From positions 930,001 through 994,000 of the forward strand of contig NZ_AP017369.1 in NCBI RefSeq assembly GCF_002355155.1: DNA of 64,000 nt. Direction: 5' to 3'. This stretch comes from Corynebacterium suranareeae (GTDB taxonomy: Bacteria > Actinomycetota > Actinomycetes > Mycobacteriales > Mycobacteriaceae). A model generated the notes under the pieces. The model made no database searches, was not told the origin of the DNA, and was given only the letters and a program-made list of their open reading frames with translations. This document shows positions 29,467 to 39,900 of the stretch, piece by piece. Position numbers and translations under genes: made by a program. Each line of letters begins with the position of its first letter. Within the stretch, counting starts at the first letter, position 1.

Positions 29467-30665
29467 CCAAGAGCAACGATCTCAGAACCACGCTTTTCGA
29501 CGATTGCCTGCCCCACAACGCCGAGCGAAACTTCACCGCCGAAGCCACCACGGTCCACAGGAATGGTGCGAAGTACCTCGCCGGTGTCCCAATTAGCTAC
29601 AGCAATTCCGTCAGCAGTTGGATAGAGCAAGCTTCCGTTTAGGGCAATGCCAGTGCCTAGTGCATCGTCGAACGTTTGTCGCACATTAAGTTGCGTGGGG
29701 GAAAACAATATGAGGCTTGTACCGTTGAACCAACTCATATGGTGTGGCAGATCCGCTGTTGAGTTTTGATACGGCGGATCTGGAATCTCTGAAACCTCGA
29801 CGGCCTGATCTCCGACCTGTTCGCCGGAATCGTTGTACGACACGATGCGAGGCGTGGGATCGTTAGTGTAGATAGCTGCAGCTGATTGACCGATCGCCAC
29901 GATATGGCCATCGGTTATTTTTATGGCTTGGTTGATTTCTGGGGAGCGTGAGTCCTCCGGCGTAGTGTCCATGAACCGTAAATAGGCAGAGCCGTCTGGG
30001 CATGTTTCTGTTACTGCTAAGAGGGCTTTGCGGGTCATGGCGGAGGTAATGGAGCATTCTGCGTGTGGTTGCTGACCAGATTCTTGGGGAGCTTCCACAT
30101 CGCCGTATTCGATTGTGCGCACAAGATCTGATCGCCATAATTCGAGACGTTCTGTACTGAGAACACCGATCCGGTCATTCGAAACGATCGGTGCTACTTT
30201 GTCGCTGGAAATGGCGCTGCGGGTTGCTTTGTATGTTCCATCGTTGGCGTTGATGGCGGTTGTCTCTCCGCATCCGACTCCGGTTTTGTAGGTGGCTATG
30301 GTGGCGTCGAACCCGACGGAGAGTGCGCATAGTTCTTTGTTGCGTTCATAGCTCCAGAGGAGGGATCCGTCGGGTGTGTAGGTGTTTATGGTGTTTCCGT
30401 CAGCGGTGGAGAGGACTCCTCCGGTGATTTGTGGTTTGTGGTTTGTGGAGGTGTCGGTGACGCGCCATTGTTCGGTGAGTTGTTCCGGGATGGTGTCTAG
30501 CGCTGCGGAGGCTATGAAAGGTTCTGTCGCAGGGGTGAGTTCGGTTCCTCGGATTGGTGCTGTGGCCCATACGGTTCCGGCGCCGATTACTGCGAGTGCG
30601 GTGATGACGCCGGTGGCGATGAGGTCATTTTTTGTTCTTTTGAGTGGTGGAAGCTTTGCTGACAT
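29463..30665 (-). CDS. Rv3212-like membrane-anchored beta-propeller protein
   Basis: 400 residues. A cytoplasmic basic N-terminus is followed by one membrane helix (about 15-35). The large outside domain has repeated strand patterns such as TPDGSLLWSYER and ADGIAVANWDTGEV, like PQQ/WD40-type propellers. It lies directly downstream of rhlE, as in mycobacteria. A copy of the dispersed 11-mer lies in its last codons (29492). Confidence 0.75.
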   Translation of the reverse strand: MSAKLPPLKRTKNDLIATGVITALAVIGAGTVWATAPIRGTELTPATEPFIASAALDTIPEQLTEQWRVTDTSTNHKPQITGGVLSTADGNTINTYTPDGSLLWSYERNKELCALSVGFDATIATYKTGVGCGETTAINANDGTYKATRSAISSDKVAPIVSNDRIGVLSTERLELWRSDLVRTIEYGDVEAPQESGQQPHAECSITSAMTRKALLAVTETCPDGSAYLRFMDTTPEDSRSPEINQAIKITDGHIVAIGQSAAAIYTNDPTPRIVSYNDSGEQVGDQAVEVSEIPDPPYQNSTADLPHHMSWFNGTSLILFSPTQLNVRQTFDDALGTGIALNGSLLYPTADGIAVANWDTGEVLRTIPVDRGGFGGEVSLGVVGQAIVEKRGSEIVALG

Positions 30666-30670
30666 GAGGG

Positions 30671-31942
30671 TTATTTTCTGGTGCGGCGTGGTCGGGGTGT
30701 TGTTCCGCCGAGAACTTTTGTGGGAGGGCCTACGCGTTCGGTGGCGCCTTCGGGTATGTCTAGTGCTTCAAGTAGTTCTGGTGATGTGGAGAACCATTGG
30801 GGTGGGTTTGGTTGGCCGAGTTCTAGTTCACTGTCGATGACGGTCCATTTGAGGGTTTCGTCGTAGCCAACGAGGGTGATGGCTGTTCCGTTGTGCCCCG
30901 CGCGTCCCGTGCGTCCGATACGATGTACGTAGGTCATGGGATCGTCGGGGGTTTGGTAGTTGATGACGTGGGTGACGTCATCAACGTCGATGCCTCGGGC
31001 GGCTACATCTGTGGCTACAAGGATGTCTATTTTTCCACTGCGGAAGGCGTTGAGTGATTTTTCGCGGGCTGGTTGGCCCATGTCGCCGTGCACTGATCCG
31101 ACGGTGAATCCTCTGGAGGCTAAGTCTTCTGCGACTTGAGCTGCGGTGCGTTTGGTGCGGGCAAAGATGATTGTTTTGCCGCGGTCTTTCGCTTGGAGGA
31201 TTTTTGCAGTGATGGCTTCCTTGTCCATTCGGTGTGCCAGAAATACCACTTGTCGGGTGGTTTTGTGGGTTGCAGCGGAGTCGGCGGTTTCGGCTCGGAT
31301 GTGCACTGGTTTGTTGAGGAAGCTGCGGGCGAGGGTGAGGATCGCGCCGGGCATTGTTGCTGAGAACAGCATTGTTTGGTGTGGCTGTTCAATCGCGTGC
31401 AGTATTTTTTCGATGTCTGGTAGGAAGCCCAGGTCGAGCATTTCGTCGGCTTCGTCGAGGACGAGGATCGCGATGTTGTCTAGGGTTAGTGCGCCTCGTT
31501 TGTGCAGGTCTAGGAGCCTGCCTGGTGTGCCAACGACCACATCGACGCCGACTTTGAGTGCATCGATCTGTTCTTCGTAGGGCGTTCCGCCGTAGAAGGT
31601 GAAGATTTTCAGCGGCAGGTTGGTGGCTGCGCGTTGGAGGTCGTCGCCGACTTGGACTGCGAGTTCGCGGGTGGGCACGATCACGAGGGCGCGTGGTGTG
31701 CCGTCGATTTCGGGGATGTCGGCGGAGTCGAAGACTCGGTCAAGGAGTGGCACGCCGAATCCGTAGGTTTTGCCCATGCCGGTGCGGGCTTGTCCGATGA
31801 AGTCGTGGCCGTCGAGCGCGATGGGAAGTGTGTACTCCTGGATCGCGAAAGTTCGGGTGATGCCGAGGGCTTCGAGTGCGTCGGTGATTTCAACTGCGAC
31901 GCCGAGCTCAGTGAACGTAGGTCTGGGGCTTTCAGAAGACAC
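30671..31942 (-). CDS. rhlE: DEAD-box RNA helicase RhlE
   Basis: 423 residues. The Q motif comes before ARTGMGKT (motif I; Met replaces the more usual Ser/Ala), PTREL (Ia), DEAD in VLDEADEML, SAT (III) and HRIGRTGRAG (VI). The C-terminus is short and basic (RPRRTRK). Probably RNA remodelling in ribosome assembly or decay. The next gene starts 5 bp downstream of its stop. Confidence 0.93.
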   Translation of the reverse strand: MSSESPRPTFTELGVAVEITDALEALGITRTFAIQEYTLPIALDGHDFIGQARTGMGKTYGFGVPLLDRVFDSADIPEIDGTPRALVIVPTRELAVQVGDDLQRAATNLPLKIFTFYGGTPYEEQIDALKVGVDVVVGTPGRLLDLHKRGALTLDNIAILVLDEADEMLDLGFLPDIEKILHAIEQPHQTMLFSATMPGAILTLARSFLNKPVHIRAETADSAATHKTTRQVVFLAHRMDKEAITAKILQAKDRGKTIIFARTKRTAAQVAEDLASRGFTVGSVHGDMGQPAREKSLNAFRSGKIDILVATDVAARGIDVDDVTHVINYQTPDDPMTYVHRIGRTGRAGHNGTAITLVGYDETLKWTVIDSELELGQPNPPQWFSTSPELLEALDIPEGATERVGPPTKVLGGTTPRPRRTRK

Positions 31943-32010
31943 ATCTTAGATACTATCGTTGCACGGTTACAATAGGGTCATTCCAATACAACGATTCTTT
32001 TAGGAGAAGC

Positions 32011-32238
32011 ATGGATATTAAGATCGGATTCGCCGATACTGCCCGTGAGCTGGTTATTTCTTCTGCTTTGGAGCAGGATGAGGCAGCAGCGAAGGTGTCT
32101 GAGGCTTTGGCTAACGACTCTGGAGTTTTAGATTTGAGCGATGAAAAAGGTCGCCGCTACATTATTCGCAATAGCCGAATCGCATATGTTGAGGTCGGCA
32201 CCAACTCTCCTCGTACCGTCGGCTTCGCTGGCGTATAG
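32011..32238 (+). CDS. DUF3107 family protein
   Basis: 75 residues, TAGGAGAAGC ribosome site. It begins MDIKIGFADTAREL and ends RIAYVEVGTNSPRTVGF, the signature of the actinobacterial Rv3208A (TB9.4) family. Divergent from rhlE. Function unknown. Confidence 0.88.
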   Translation: MDIKIGFADTARELVISSALEQDEAAAKVSEALANDSGVLDLSDEKGRRYIIRNSRIAYVEVGTNSPRTVGFAGV

Positions 32239-32252
32239 GGGTTTTTAGGTCA

Positions 32253-33122
32253 GTGTCGTCCAAGGAACCGTTTTTGGTCCGCTTTGCGCGGGATTATGGT
32301 TGGCGTGCGTATGCCATCCCGGTGTTGACAGTCATTACTGTCTGGGTGCTTTTCGACGTGTTTTCCGCCGATCAGCCGGCTTCAGGTGCGAGTGGGGAAG
32401 CGTCGACAAGCTTTTCGACGCCCACCTCCTCCCTCCGCGCAGGCCCCGACCCCGCTCAGGCCGAACCGCAAAGCGTTCCGCTGACGGAACTGCCGCCTGG
32501 CGGTGCCTACACCGAAAATGGTGCAGGCACATACCGCCAGGTCGGCGCACCCCTCCCGCGCGTCGGTGAGGGACAAGAGCGCACATTTACGTACGTTATT
32601 GAAATTGAAGATGGTGTGAATACCGCACCCTATGGCGGCGACGATGCCTTCGTTGCAGCAGTTGACGCCACATTGTCCGACCCGAAAGGTTGGACCGCCG
32701 ATCCCGCCTACGCCTTCCAACACGTCTCTGGTGATGAGAACCCAGATCTGCGTATTCAGCTGACCTCGTTGAACACCACACACGAATTGTGTGGCCACGA
32801 CATTGAGATGGAAACCAGCTGCTTTTATTCGGATGGTGGCCGCGTAATGATCAACGAATCGCGATGGATCCGTGGTGCTTCGCCTTTCAAAGGCGACTTG
32901 GGCTCATATCGGCAATACTTGATCAATCACGAGGTAGGGCACGGACTTGGTTACGCCGCACACGATGCGTGTACTGCGCCCGGCGAGCTAGCTCCGATCA
33001 TGATGCAACAAACACTCAGTCTGAATAATTCAGAACTGTTCCGCATCGATCCGAACGAGGTCTATCCCGACGACGATGCCACCTGCGAATTCAACCCATG
33101 GCCGTATCCTCGCGGATTTTAG
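32253..33122 (+). CDS. DUF3152 membrane-anchored metalloprotease-like protein
   Basis: 289 residues, GTG start. One membrane helix (about 18-38), then a Ser/Pro/Ala-rich linker and an extracellular DUF3152 domain. The zinc motif NHEVGHGLGYAAHD fits HExxHxxGxxxH, so a real metalloprotease is possible. The linker region (32.40-32.58 kb) is GC-rich and carries three copies of the dispersed motif, two overlapping head to head. Confidence 0.85.
   Translation: MSSKEPFLVRFARDYGWRAYAIPVLTVITVWVLFDVFSADQPASGASGEASTSFSTPTSSLRAGPDPAQAEPQSVPLTELPPGGAYTENGAGTYRQVGAPLPRVGEGQERTFTYVIEIEDGVNTAPYGGDDAFVAAVDATLSDPKGWTADPAYAFQHVSGDENPDLRIQLTSLNTTHELCGHDIEMETSCFYSDGGRVMINESRWIRGASPFKGDLGSYRQYLINHEVGHGLGYAAHDACTAPGELAPIMMQQTLSLNNSELFRIDPNEVYPDDDATCEFNPWPYPRGF
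32401..32420. repeat. dispersed 11-mer CGTCGANAAGC, double head-to-head copy
   Basis: Two copies overlap head to head here. Exact copies on plus start at 103, 8130, 13243, 17668, 21718, 22221, 26647, 32401, 34814, 39394, 44518, 45037, 47679 and 59518. Reverse copies (GCTTNTCGACG) start at 3887, 8047, 17797, 22293, 26731, 29492, 32348, 32410, 35463, 36400, 37558, 39538, 48402, 53384, 54555, 59738 and 63737. The variable base is A in 17, C in 7, T in 6 and G in 1. A purine/G-rich flank such as GGGAGG usually precedes CGTCGA. Copies fall in all codon frames and in noncoding DNA. Confidence 0.85.
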
Positions 33123-33129
33123 GAGAATA

Positions 33130-33891
33130 ATGTCTAATCAACTTCCCGATCACGTTCGCGATGCCTTTCGAGTAGGGGCAGGCCCTGCCGAACAACTCGG
33201 TCAAGCCTGGGACTACGGATTCCGCGTGGGCAATACTGTGTTTGCCAAAGCGATGGCACCAGAAGTCACCGGATGGTCATCGAAAACCCGAGAAACCCTC
33301 AAACCGGAAGGCGTGCGAGTCGTTCGCCCGATCCGCTCCACCGACGGTCGTTTTGTAGTCGCCGGATGGCGCGCATCGGTGTTCTCTACGGGAACGATTA
33401 GCAAAAGGGTCGATGAAACCGTGGTGGCGGCGCTGAGGTTGGCGGATGCGTTGGTCGATGCGCATGCACCAGAACCTGTGGACAATGTGTTTCATCGTGC
33501 CGATGTGCAGGCGTGGGAAGATCAACCTGGTCGCATCGGGGAGTTGTTGCAACCAATCAATCGTGTGAATCAAGTGGGTCATGCCGATATGTTGGCTACC
33601 ACGCTGTATGCGGGAACTCAACCGCCAGCTGTGACCGATTTGGTTCCGGTGTTGCGCCCGCATGGTTTTACAGCGGCGCTGGTGATTGTTGATGGTTTGC
33701 TTCTGGGAGCGGTGGATGAGGGAATCTTGCGGAGGTTTTCGCATCTTCCAGATATTGATCAGTTGGTTTTGAGGGCGTTTTTGTTCCGTCGAAACGTGCA
33801 GGAATTTTCTGAGAACAACGATCCGAATATTATTTCGAACCTAAACAGGGTGGAATCGACACTCGTGTCGTATGTTTCTGACAAGATTTGA
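33130..33891 (+). CDS. TIGR02569 family protein
   Basis: 253 residues from ATG 33130 with AGGAG in front. The family is actinobacterial and related in fold to aminoglycoside-phosphotransferase/kinase-like proteins; HRADVQAWEDQ may be a relic of the catalytic loop. It sits just before adnA, as Rv3205c does near the mycobacterial cluster. Function unknown. Confidence 0.8.
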   Translation: MSNQLPDHVRDAFRVGAGPAEQLGQAWDYGFRVGNTVFAKAMAPEVTGWSSKTRETLKPEGVRVVRPIRSTDGRFVVAGWRASVFSTGTISKRVDETVVAALRLADALVDAHAPEPVDNVFHRADVQAWEDQPGRIGELLQPINRVNQVGHADMLATTLYAGTQPPAVTDLVPVLRPHGFTAALVIVDGLLLGAVDEGILRRFSHLPDIDQLVLRAFLFRRNVQEFSENNDPNIISNLNRVESTLVSYVSDKI

Positions 33892-33894
33892 GGT

Positions 33895-36800
33895 ATGTCG
33901 GAATATAAACCACCCATTCCATCGGATCCACAAGTTCGGTTAGTTAAGCCAACTTCTAAACTTCGCTCTCGTTCGTGGGAGGGCGAAGTTTCGCATTTGG
34001 TCCACGAGGGCACCGGGCTGTGGCGTGTGACCGGTGAAGCAGGTTCGGGGGTGAGCTCTGCTGTTGTTGATACTGTCATTGAACGCATCCGCCAAGGCTG
34101 GGAGCCGTCGTCGATGTTGGTGGTGGCAACGTCGAAAGAGGCGGCTAGTCGCTTGAGGCAAGAGATCTCTGAGTTCGTAAGCCGAATGGATTATGTGTCG
34201 GAAGGCCCTCTCGTGCGATCGGTGCACTCAGTGGCTTTTGCATTGATTCGTGATGTGGCCGATGATGAGATTCGTTTGATTACCGGTGCTGAGCAGGATG
34301 CGGTTATTCGTGAGTTGTTGCGAGGTCAGGCTGATGATGGTCGAGGTGGGTGGCCGCCGGAGCAGCGTGAGGGTTTGCGCATGGTGGGGTTTGCTAGGCA
34401 GTTGCGTGATTTCTTGTTGCGCGCGGTTGAACGAGGTGTCGGCCCGGATGAGTTGGTTGCCTTAGGCGAGCAGTATGAGCGGGTGAATTGGATCGCAGCG
34501 GGTGAGTTTCTGCGTGAGTACAAACAGGTGATGAGGCTTTCGGGATCGCATAGTTTGTCGGCCTCGGAGTTGGTGACGGAAGCGTTGGCTGGTCCTGAAC
34601 CGTCGGTGAAGTATCGCGGTGTGTTTATCGACGATGCGCAGCATTTGGATCCGAAGTCCGCTGAATTAGTGTCGCGGTTTATTCCTCATGCGGAGTTGGC
34701 TGTGGTGGCAGGCGATCCGCAGCAGTCGGTGTTTAGGTTTCGTGGTGCGAATCCGGATTTTCTTAACAAATTGGAAGTGGACCATGAGGTGGTGTTGGAA
34801 GGGAGGAGGGAGGCGTCGAAAAGCGTTGTCGTGGCTGAAACCGAGTCGGCGCATGCGGACCTGATTGCTGATACGGTGCGGCGCGCGCATCTGATTGATG
34901 GGCGTAGCTGGTCGGAAATCGCGGTGATTGTGCGTTCGGCCGGCATGATCGCGCCGATTAGGCGCACTTTGCTCGCTGCAGGCGTGCCAGTTCACATCAG
35001 CCCGACGGATGTGGTGCTTTCCGAACAACGCATCGTCGCCGCAATGATTCTAGGGCTACGCGCACTAACGGAATCGCTGAATCCCATCGAGCTTGAAGAT
35101 CTACTCCTAGGGCCGATCGGGGGCGCCGATCCGGTGACTCTACGACGCCTGCTGCGCGGACTGCGGCAAGCGGAAATGAAGATGGGTGGGCAGAGGCGAG
35201 CGATCGAGGTTCTCAAAGGCCTTCTCGAAGACTCAGATGAGCAGATGCTTGATTATTTGACGGAACGCGAGCTGAATTTGCTCGAGCGGGTGCGTTCGGT
35301 GCTCGAGGCCGGCCGGCAAGCGCTTGCCGATCGCGGCAGCATCGAGGAAGTGCTGTGGGCGCTGTGGTCGGCGACCGATCTGTCGAACTCGCTTTCCGCA
35401 ATCAGCCTCCGAGGCGGCGCATCGGGGTCCCAAGCCGATCGCGATTTGGATGCGATGATGGCGCTTTTCGACGCCGCCGGCGACTACGTGGAGCGCTACC
35501 CATCAGCGGGCGTGCGGAGTTTCATCCACCACATCTCCGAGCAAGAGCTGCCCACCGGTATGCGTGAGCGCCGGGGTGCGATCCCGGAGGCCGTCGAAGT
35601 GCTTACCGCACACGCGACGACGGGGCGCGAATGGAAACGCGTCATCGTGGCGGGTGTGCAGGAGGGAAGTTGGCCGTCGCTGGGGGAAACGGGCACGCTG
35701 CTTGGTCAGGAAGAATTTGTTGATCTGGTTGATGAAGGCATCGAACCCGATATCATCATTTCCCGATCAGCAGAGCGACTTGCTGAGGAACGCCGACTGT
35801 TTTATCTGGCAACGACACGCGCTACCGAATCGCTGTTGGTAACCGCAGTAAATTCTCCCGACTCCGATGAAGTTCAAGAGCCCTCCCGGTTTTTGGAGTT
35901 GCTGAGGCAACCGATCGTTTCTCTCGAGGGCGAAGTACCATCGGCGATCGCTGAGCCGGAAGAAATTGGGCATCGGTTGTTGTCAATTCCTGCGATGGTG
36001 GCTGAGTTACGCCGTGAGGTTAACGATCCGCGAAGTACGCATCGGAAGCAGGCGGCTCGGCAGTTGTCGCGTTTGGCGGAGGCCGGGATTCCGGGGGCGG
36101 ATCCTGCTGAGTGGACGAATCTGCGTACTCCGTCGACTGAGGAGGAGTTGTCTAAAGGTCAAGTTTCTTTGTCGCCGTCTCGCATTGAGCAGGTGCTGCA
36201 TTGTCCGCTGCGCGCTGAGTTGGATCGGTTGGATAGTGAGGAGGAAACACCGATCGCGATGCTCAAGGGCACACTGGTGCACGCGTATGCGGAGGCGGTT
36301 GCCGGTGGCGTCGATCCGGCGATCGCCGAAGAGAAGGTCACCGGTGCCTTCATACAGCTGGCGAATGTGCCGGGCTGGTCACGCGATAGCACCGAAATTG
36401 CTTTTCGACGCATCCTCTCACGCACCCACACCTGGCTGCAGACTTCTCGCGCCGATTTCGAGGAAGTGGGAACGGAAATGGATGTATCGGTGACAATTGA
36501 TGAAACTGTGTCAATTCGTGGGCGCATGGATCGTTTGGAAAGAAACAAATCTGGCGAGTTGGTGGTTGTCGATTTCAAAACCGGCAAAACTCAGATCGCT
36601 GTTAAAGACATGGCAGATCACCCGCAGCTTTTTGCGTATCAGTTGGCGTTGTCAAAAGGTGTTTTGAATGAAGATAAAACGGGTGGGTTGAAAATCAGCG
36701 ATCCAAATCCCGGTGAGACGCCGGAACCTGTAGGCGGCGGATTGCTTGTCTACCCAGCCACCGACACCAAGGCGGTCGGGCAACGAATGCAAGATCCGAA

Positions 36801-36960
36801 AACTCAGGAAGATCTTGACGAGTTCGCCGCGATGCTTCCTGGTTTGGCGGATCAACTCCGTGGTCCTAATTTGTTGGCTCGAGTAAACCCCACCTGTTCG
36901 ACGTGTCCCGTGCGAAGCCTGTGCCCAGTTCAACCCGAAGGACGTTTGATCCATGCCTAA
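33895..36960 (+). CDS. adnA: AdnA subunit of the AdnAB helicase-nuclease
   Basis: 1021 residues. UvrD-like motor domain fused to a C-terminal RecB-type nuclease. The Walker A is degenerate: GEAGSGVSS (47-55) has valine at the lysine position, and motif II is DDAQ. The motor is therefore probably inactive, as reported for AdnA. The nuclease keeps D879 in GRMD and D893/K895 in VVDFKTGK. C770, C1001, C1004 and C1010 form an AddB-like C-n-C-2-C-5-C iron-sulfur site. AdnAB resects double-strand breaks. It overlaps adnB by 8 nt. The middle third (34.8-35.6 kb) is noticeably GC-rich and is bracketed by two dispersed motifs. Confidence 0.93.
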   Translation: MSEYKPPIPSDPQVRLVKPTSKLRSRSWEGEVSHLVHEGTGLWRVTGEAGSGVSSAVVDTVIERIRQGWEPSSMLVVATSKEAASRLRQEISEFVSRMDYVSEGPLVRSVHSVAFALIRDVADDEIRLITGAEQDAVIRELLRGQADDGRGGWPPEQREGLRMVGFARQLRDFLLRAVERGVGPDELVALGEQYERVNWIAAGEFLREYKQVMRLSGSHSLSASELVTEALAGPEPSVKYRGVFIDDAQHLDPKSAELVSRFIPHAELAVVAGDPQQSVFRFRGANPDFLNKLEVDHEVVLEGRREASKSVVVAETESAHADLIADTVRRAHLIDGRSWSEIAVIVRSAGMIAPIRRTLLAAGVPVHISPTDVVLSEQRIVAAMILGLRALTESLNPIELEDLLLGPIGGADPVTLRRLLRGLRQAEMKMGGQRRAIEVLKGLLEDSDEQMLDYLTERELNLLERVRSVLEAGRQALADRGSIEEVLWALWSATDLSNSLSAISLRGGASGSQADRDLDAMMALFDAAGDYVERYPSAGVRSFIHHISEQELPTGMRERRGAIPEAVEVLTAHATTGREWKRVIVAGVQEGSWPSLGETGTLLGQEEFVDLVDEGIEPDIIISRSAERLAEERRLFYLATTRATESLLVTAVNSPDSDEVQEPSRFLELLRQPIVSLEGEVPSAIAEPEEIGHRLLSIPAMVAELRREVNDPRSTHRKQAARQLSRLAEAGIPGADPAEWTNLRTPSTEEELSKGQVSLSPSRIEQVLHCPLRAELDRLDSEEETPIAMLKGTLVHAYAEAVAGGVDPAIAEEKVTGAFIQLANVPGWSRDSTEIAFRRILSRTHTWLQTSRADFEEVGTEMDVSVTIDETVSIRGRMDRLERNKSGELVVVDFKTGKTQIAVKDMADHPQLFAYQLALSKGVLNEDKTGGLKISDPNPGETPEPVGGGLLVYPATDTKAVGQRMQDPKTQEDLDEFAAMLPGLADQLRGPNLLARVNPTCSTCPVRSLCPVQPEGRLIHA

Positions 36961-39900
36961 GATTTCTCCCCGACTCCTGTCTCAATATTTAGGTCAAGAG
37001 CACGCGCCAACTGATCAGCAATCGGCAATCATTGGATCAGAACCCGGCCCACTGTTGGTGGTAGCTGGTGCTGGTGCGGGTAAAACTGAAACGATGGCTG
37101 CTCGAGTGGTGTGGTTGGTAGCCAACGGATACGTCGCCCCTGACCAAGTGTTGGGTTTGACCTTTACTAGGAAGGCTGCGCAGCAACTGTCGCAGCGTAT
37201 TCGTCAACGCCTGGAAACTCTTGCCGGTGTGCCACGGTTGAAAGATATTGATCCCACAGGTCGGTTGGAAAAAAATCTCCAAGCGATCACCCCAACTGTG
37301 TCCACCTATGACTCCTATGCGGGAACGTTGATCAGAGAATACGGATTGCTGCTCCCTGTGGAGCCGTCTGCTCGGTTGATCACCCAAACGGAGCTTTATC
37401 ACATCGCTCGCACCGTGGTAAATAACTACGACGGCGAACTCACCGCTACTCAGACACCTGCAACGGTCACGGACTATTTGCTGAAATTGGTCTCTGAAAT
37501 GGACAACCACATGGTCACGGCGGAAGATATCCGCGATGAATCCGATCCGTTCATTAAGCTTTTCGACGAACTCCCCAAAGGTAAAGGCCAACGCGACAAC
37601 CTTAATGCGGAGATGACGAAGTGGCGAGATACCCAGATCGCTCGCCTCCAGTATCTGCCTTTAGTTAAAGCACTGAAAGAGGAACTACACAATCAAGCAG
37701 TGGTGACTTTCGGTGAGCAGATGTCAAAGGCAGCGAAACTCGCATCGACGCATCCGCAGGTGGGATATTCACAAAGGCGACGTTTTCGTGTTGTCATGCT
37801 CGATGAATATCAAGACACCAGCCATTCCCAGCGAGTGTTGCTGAGTAGTCTTTTCGGTGGCACTGATCCGGGCCTGACAGTTAATGCTGTTGGCGATCCA
37901 ATGCAAGCGATTTATGGATGGCGCGGTGCAACAGCGGCGAACTTGGAGAACTTCGTCGATGATTTCCCGGTTATCCATCTCGATGGGAAAACGAAAGCAC
38001 CCAAAAATGAATTGACTACCAGTTGGCGAAACCCACCTGAGGTACTCACTCTCGCTAATGCTGTTTCACGCGAAGTACTTGGGTCGCCCGATGCGCCGAC
38101 TCGGACCGTTCAACCACTTCAGTCTCGGGAGGGAGCTCCGAAAGGTGAGGTGTCGTTGGGATGGTTCGGTACCGCGATTGATGAGCGAAACTTTGTTGCC
38201 GATGAGTTGGAAAAGCATTGGAATGCGCGTGAGGAAAAAGGTGCGTTTACTGCTGCGGTGTTGGTGCGTAAGAAACGCCATTCGGCTCCGATGGCAGAGG
38301 AACTGACAAGGCGAGGCATCCCAGTGGAGATCGTTGGTTTGTCTGGGTTGTTGGATATTCCTGAGATTGCCGATCTGATTTCTCTAGCAACCATGCTCGT
38401 TCGTCCTCAAGATAATAGGGCAGCACTGCGCATCTTGGCTGGGCCGCATGTTGGTTTGGGTGTGGCGGATCTGAAGCGGTTGCAGGCTCGTGCGCGAAAT
38501 ATTGCGGGCCGAGTAACGAGAGAGCGTAGGGACAAGAACCCGGATCCGCTGCTTGAGTTGGAGGCAGTGATTGAAGAAGCGACTGCAATTGAACCGGAGT
38601 CTGTTGTCGGTTTAGCCGATGCGGTGTCTGATTTAGGTGAGGGCGATCGTTTCAGTGAAGAAGGTCTGCTGCGATTGAAGCGTCTCGCCGGACAGTTGCG
38701 TTATTTGCGTAAATACAGTTTGGGTCGTTCGGTGGCGGATATTTTCGCCGATATTGAAACGGTGTTTAATATCCGCACTGAGGTGTTGTCGAGGCAAAAT
38801 CCTCATGATGATGGTGCTGCTGGAACTGTCCATTTGGATAAGTTCGCGGAAGAGGTCGCAAGTCATGGTGGCATTGGGCTGCCTGAATTGCTGGATTATT
38901 TTGAGTTGGCGAAAGATCAAGAAGAAGGCCTTGAGCCGGGCGAGGTGACGGTTCGTAGCGATCGCGTACAAATCCTCACCGTCCACAAAGCGAAGGGTTT
39001 GGAGTGGGACATCGTGTCGGTGTTGCATGCGGATGCGTCGACGTATGATGCCAAGGCTTCGACGTGGTTGAAAAATGTCACGATGATTCCGTCGTCCCTT
39101 CGCGGTGATGCCGGTACTGGCGCACCGGAGTTGGATACGTCTGAGGCGGACGATCGCAAATCTCTAGAAGACGCCGGCAAGGAATACACCAATGAGGTGC
39201 GGGAGGGGTTGCGGGAGGAGAACTCTCGGCTGTTTTATGTCGGCATTACTCGCAGCGAGCGGGTGTTGATGGTGACAGGATCCGCGTTTGATGAAAGTGG
39301 CACTAAAGCAAAACAGCCGTATGGCCACTTAGAGATTCTGCGGGAGAAAGCACCAGAGTCCGTGGTGGCGTGGTGGGATGGGGAGGAGGGAGACGTCGAA
39401 AAGCAAAAACCTGCGGAAGGCATCTTCCCGCAACTTCGCCCCGCAGACCGCTCTGGTGCGGATCTGGTGCGCGGCCCACTGCCGGAGCCAAGCCACGAGG
39501 GCGGGCTGGAAAGCTTGTGGGAAAGAGAGGTAAGCGCGCTTATCGACGAACACCGCCGCCTTTCCAACCCCATTTTGGACGTCGAAATCTCCCGTGAGCT
39601 TACCGCCACCGATCTCGTCTCTATGAAAAATAATCCAGAGCAGTTCGCTCGCCGGATGCGCCGCCCCGTGCCCTTTAAGCCAAATACCTATGCAAAACGT
39701 GGAACGCTGTTTCACCAATGGTTGGAAGATCACTTCGGGCACACCGCGCTTTTAGACGAAACCGAACTTCCCGGCATTGACGAAGACTACTCCGACGACG
39801 CATTCATTGACCTTCGCGATGCGTTTTTAGGATCCGAATGGGAAAACCGCACCCCGGAATACGTCGAGCATCCCTTCGAAGTGACCATCGGCGAACACGT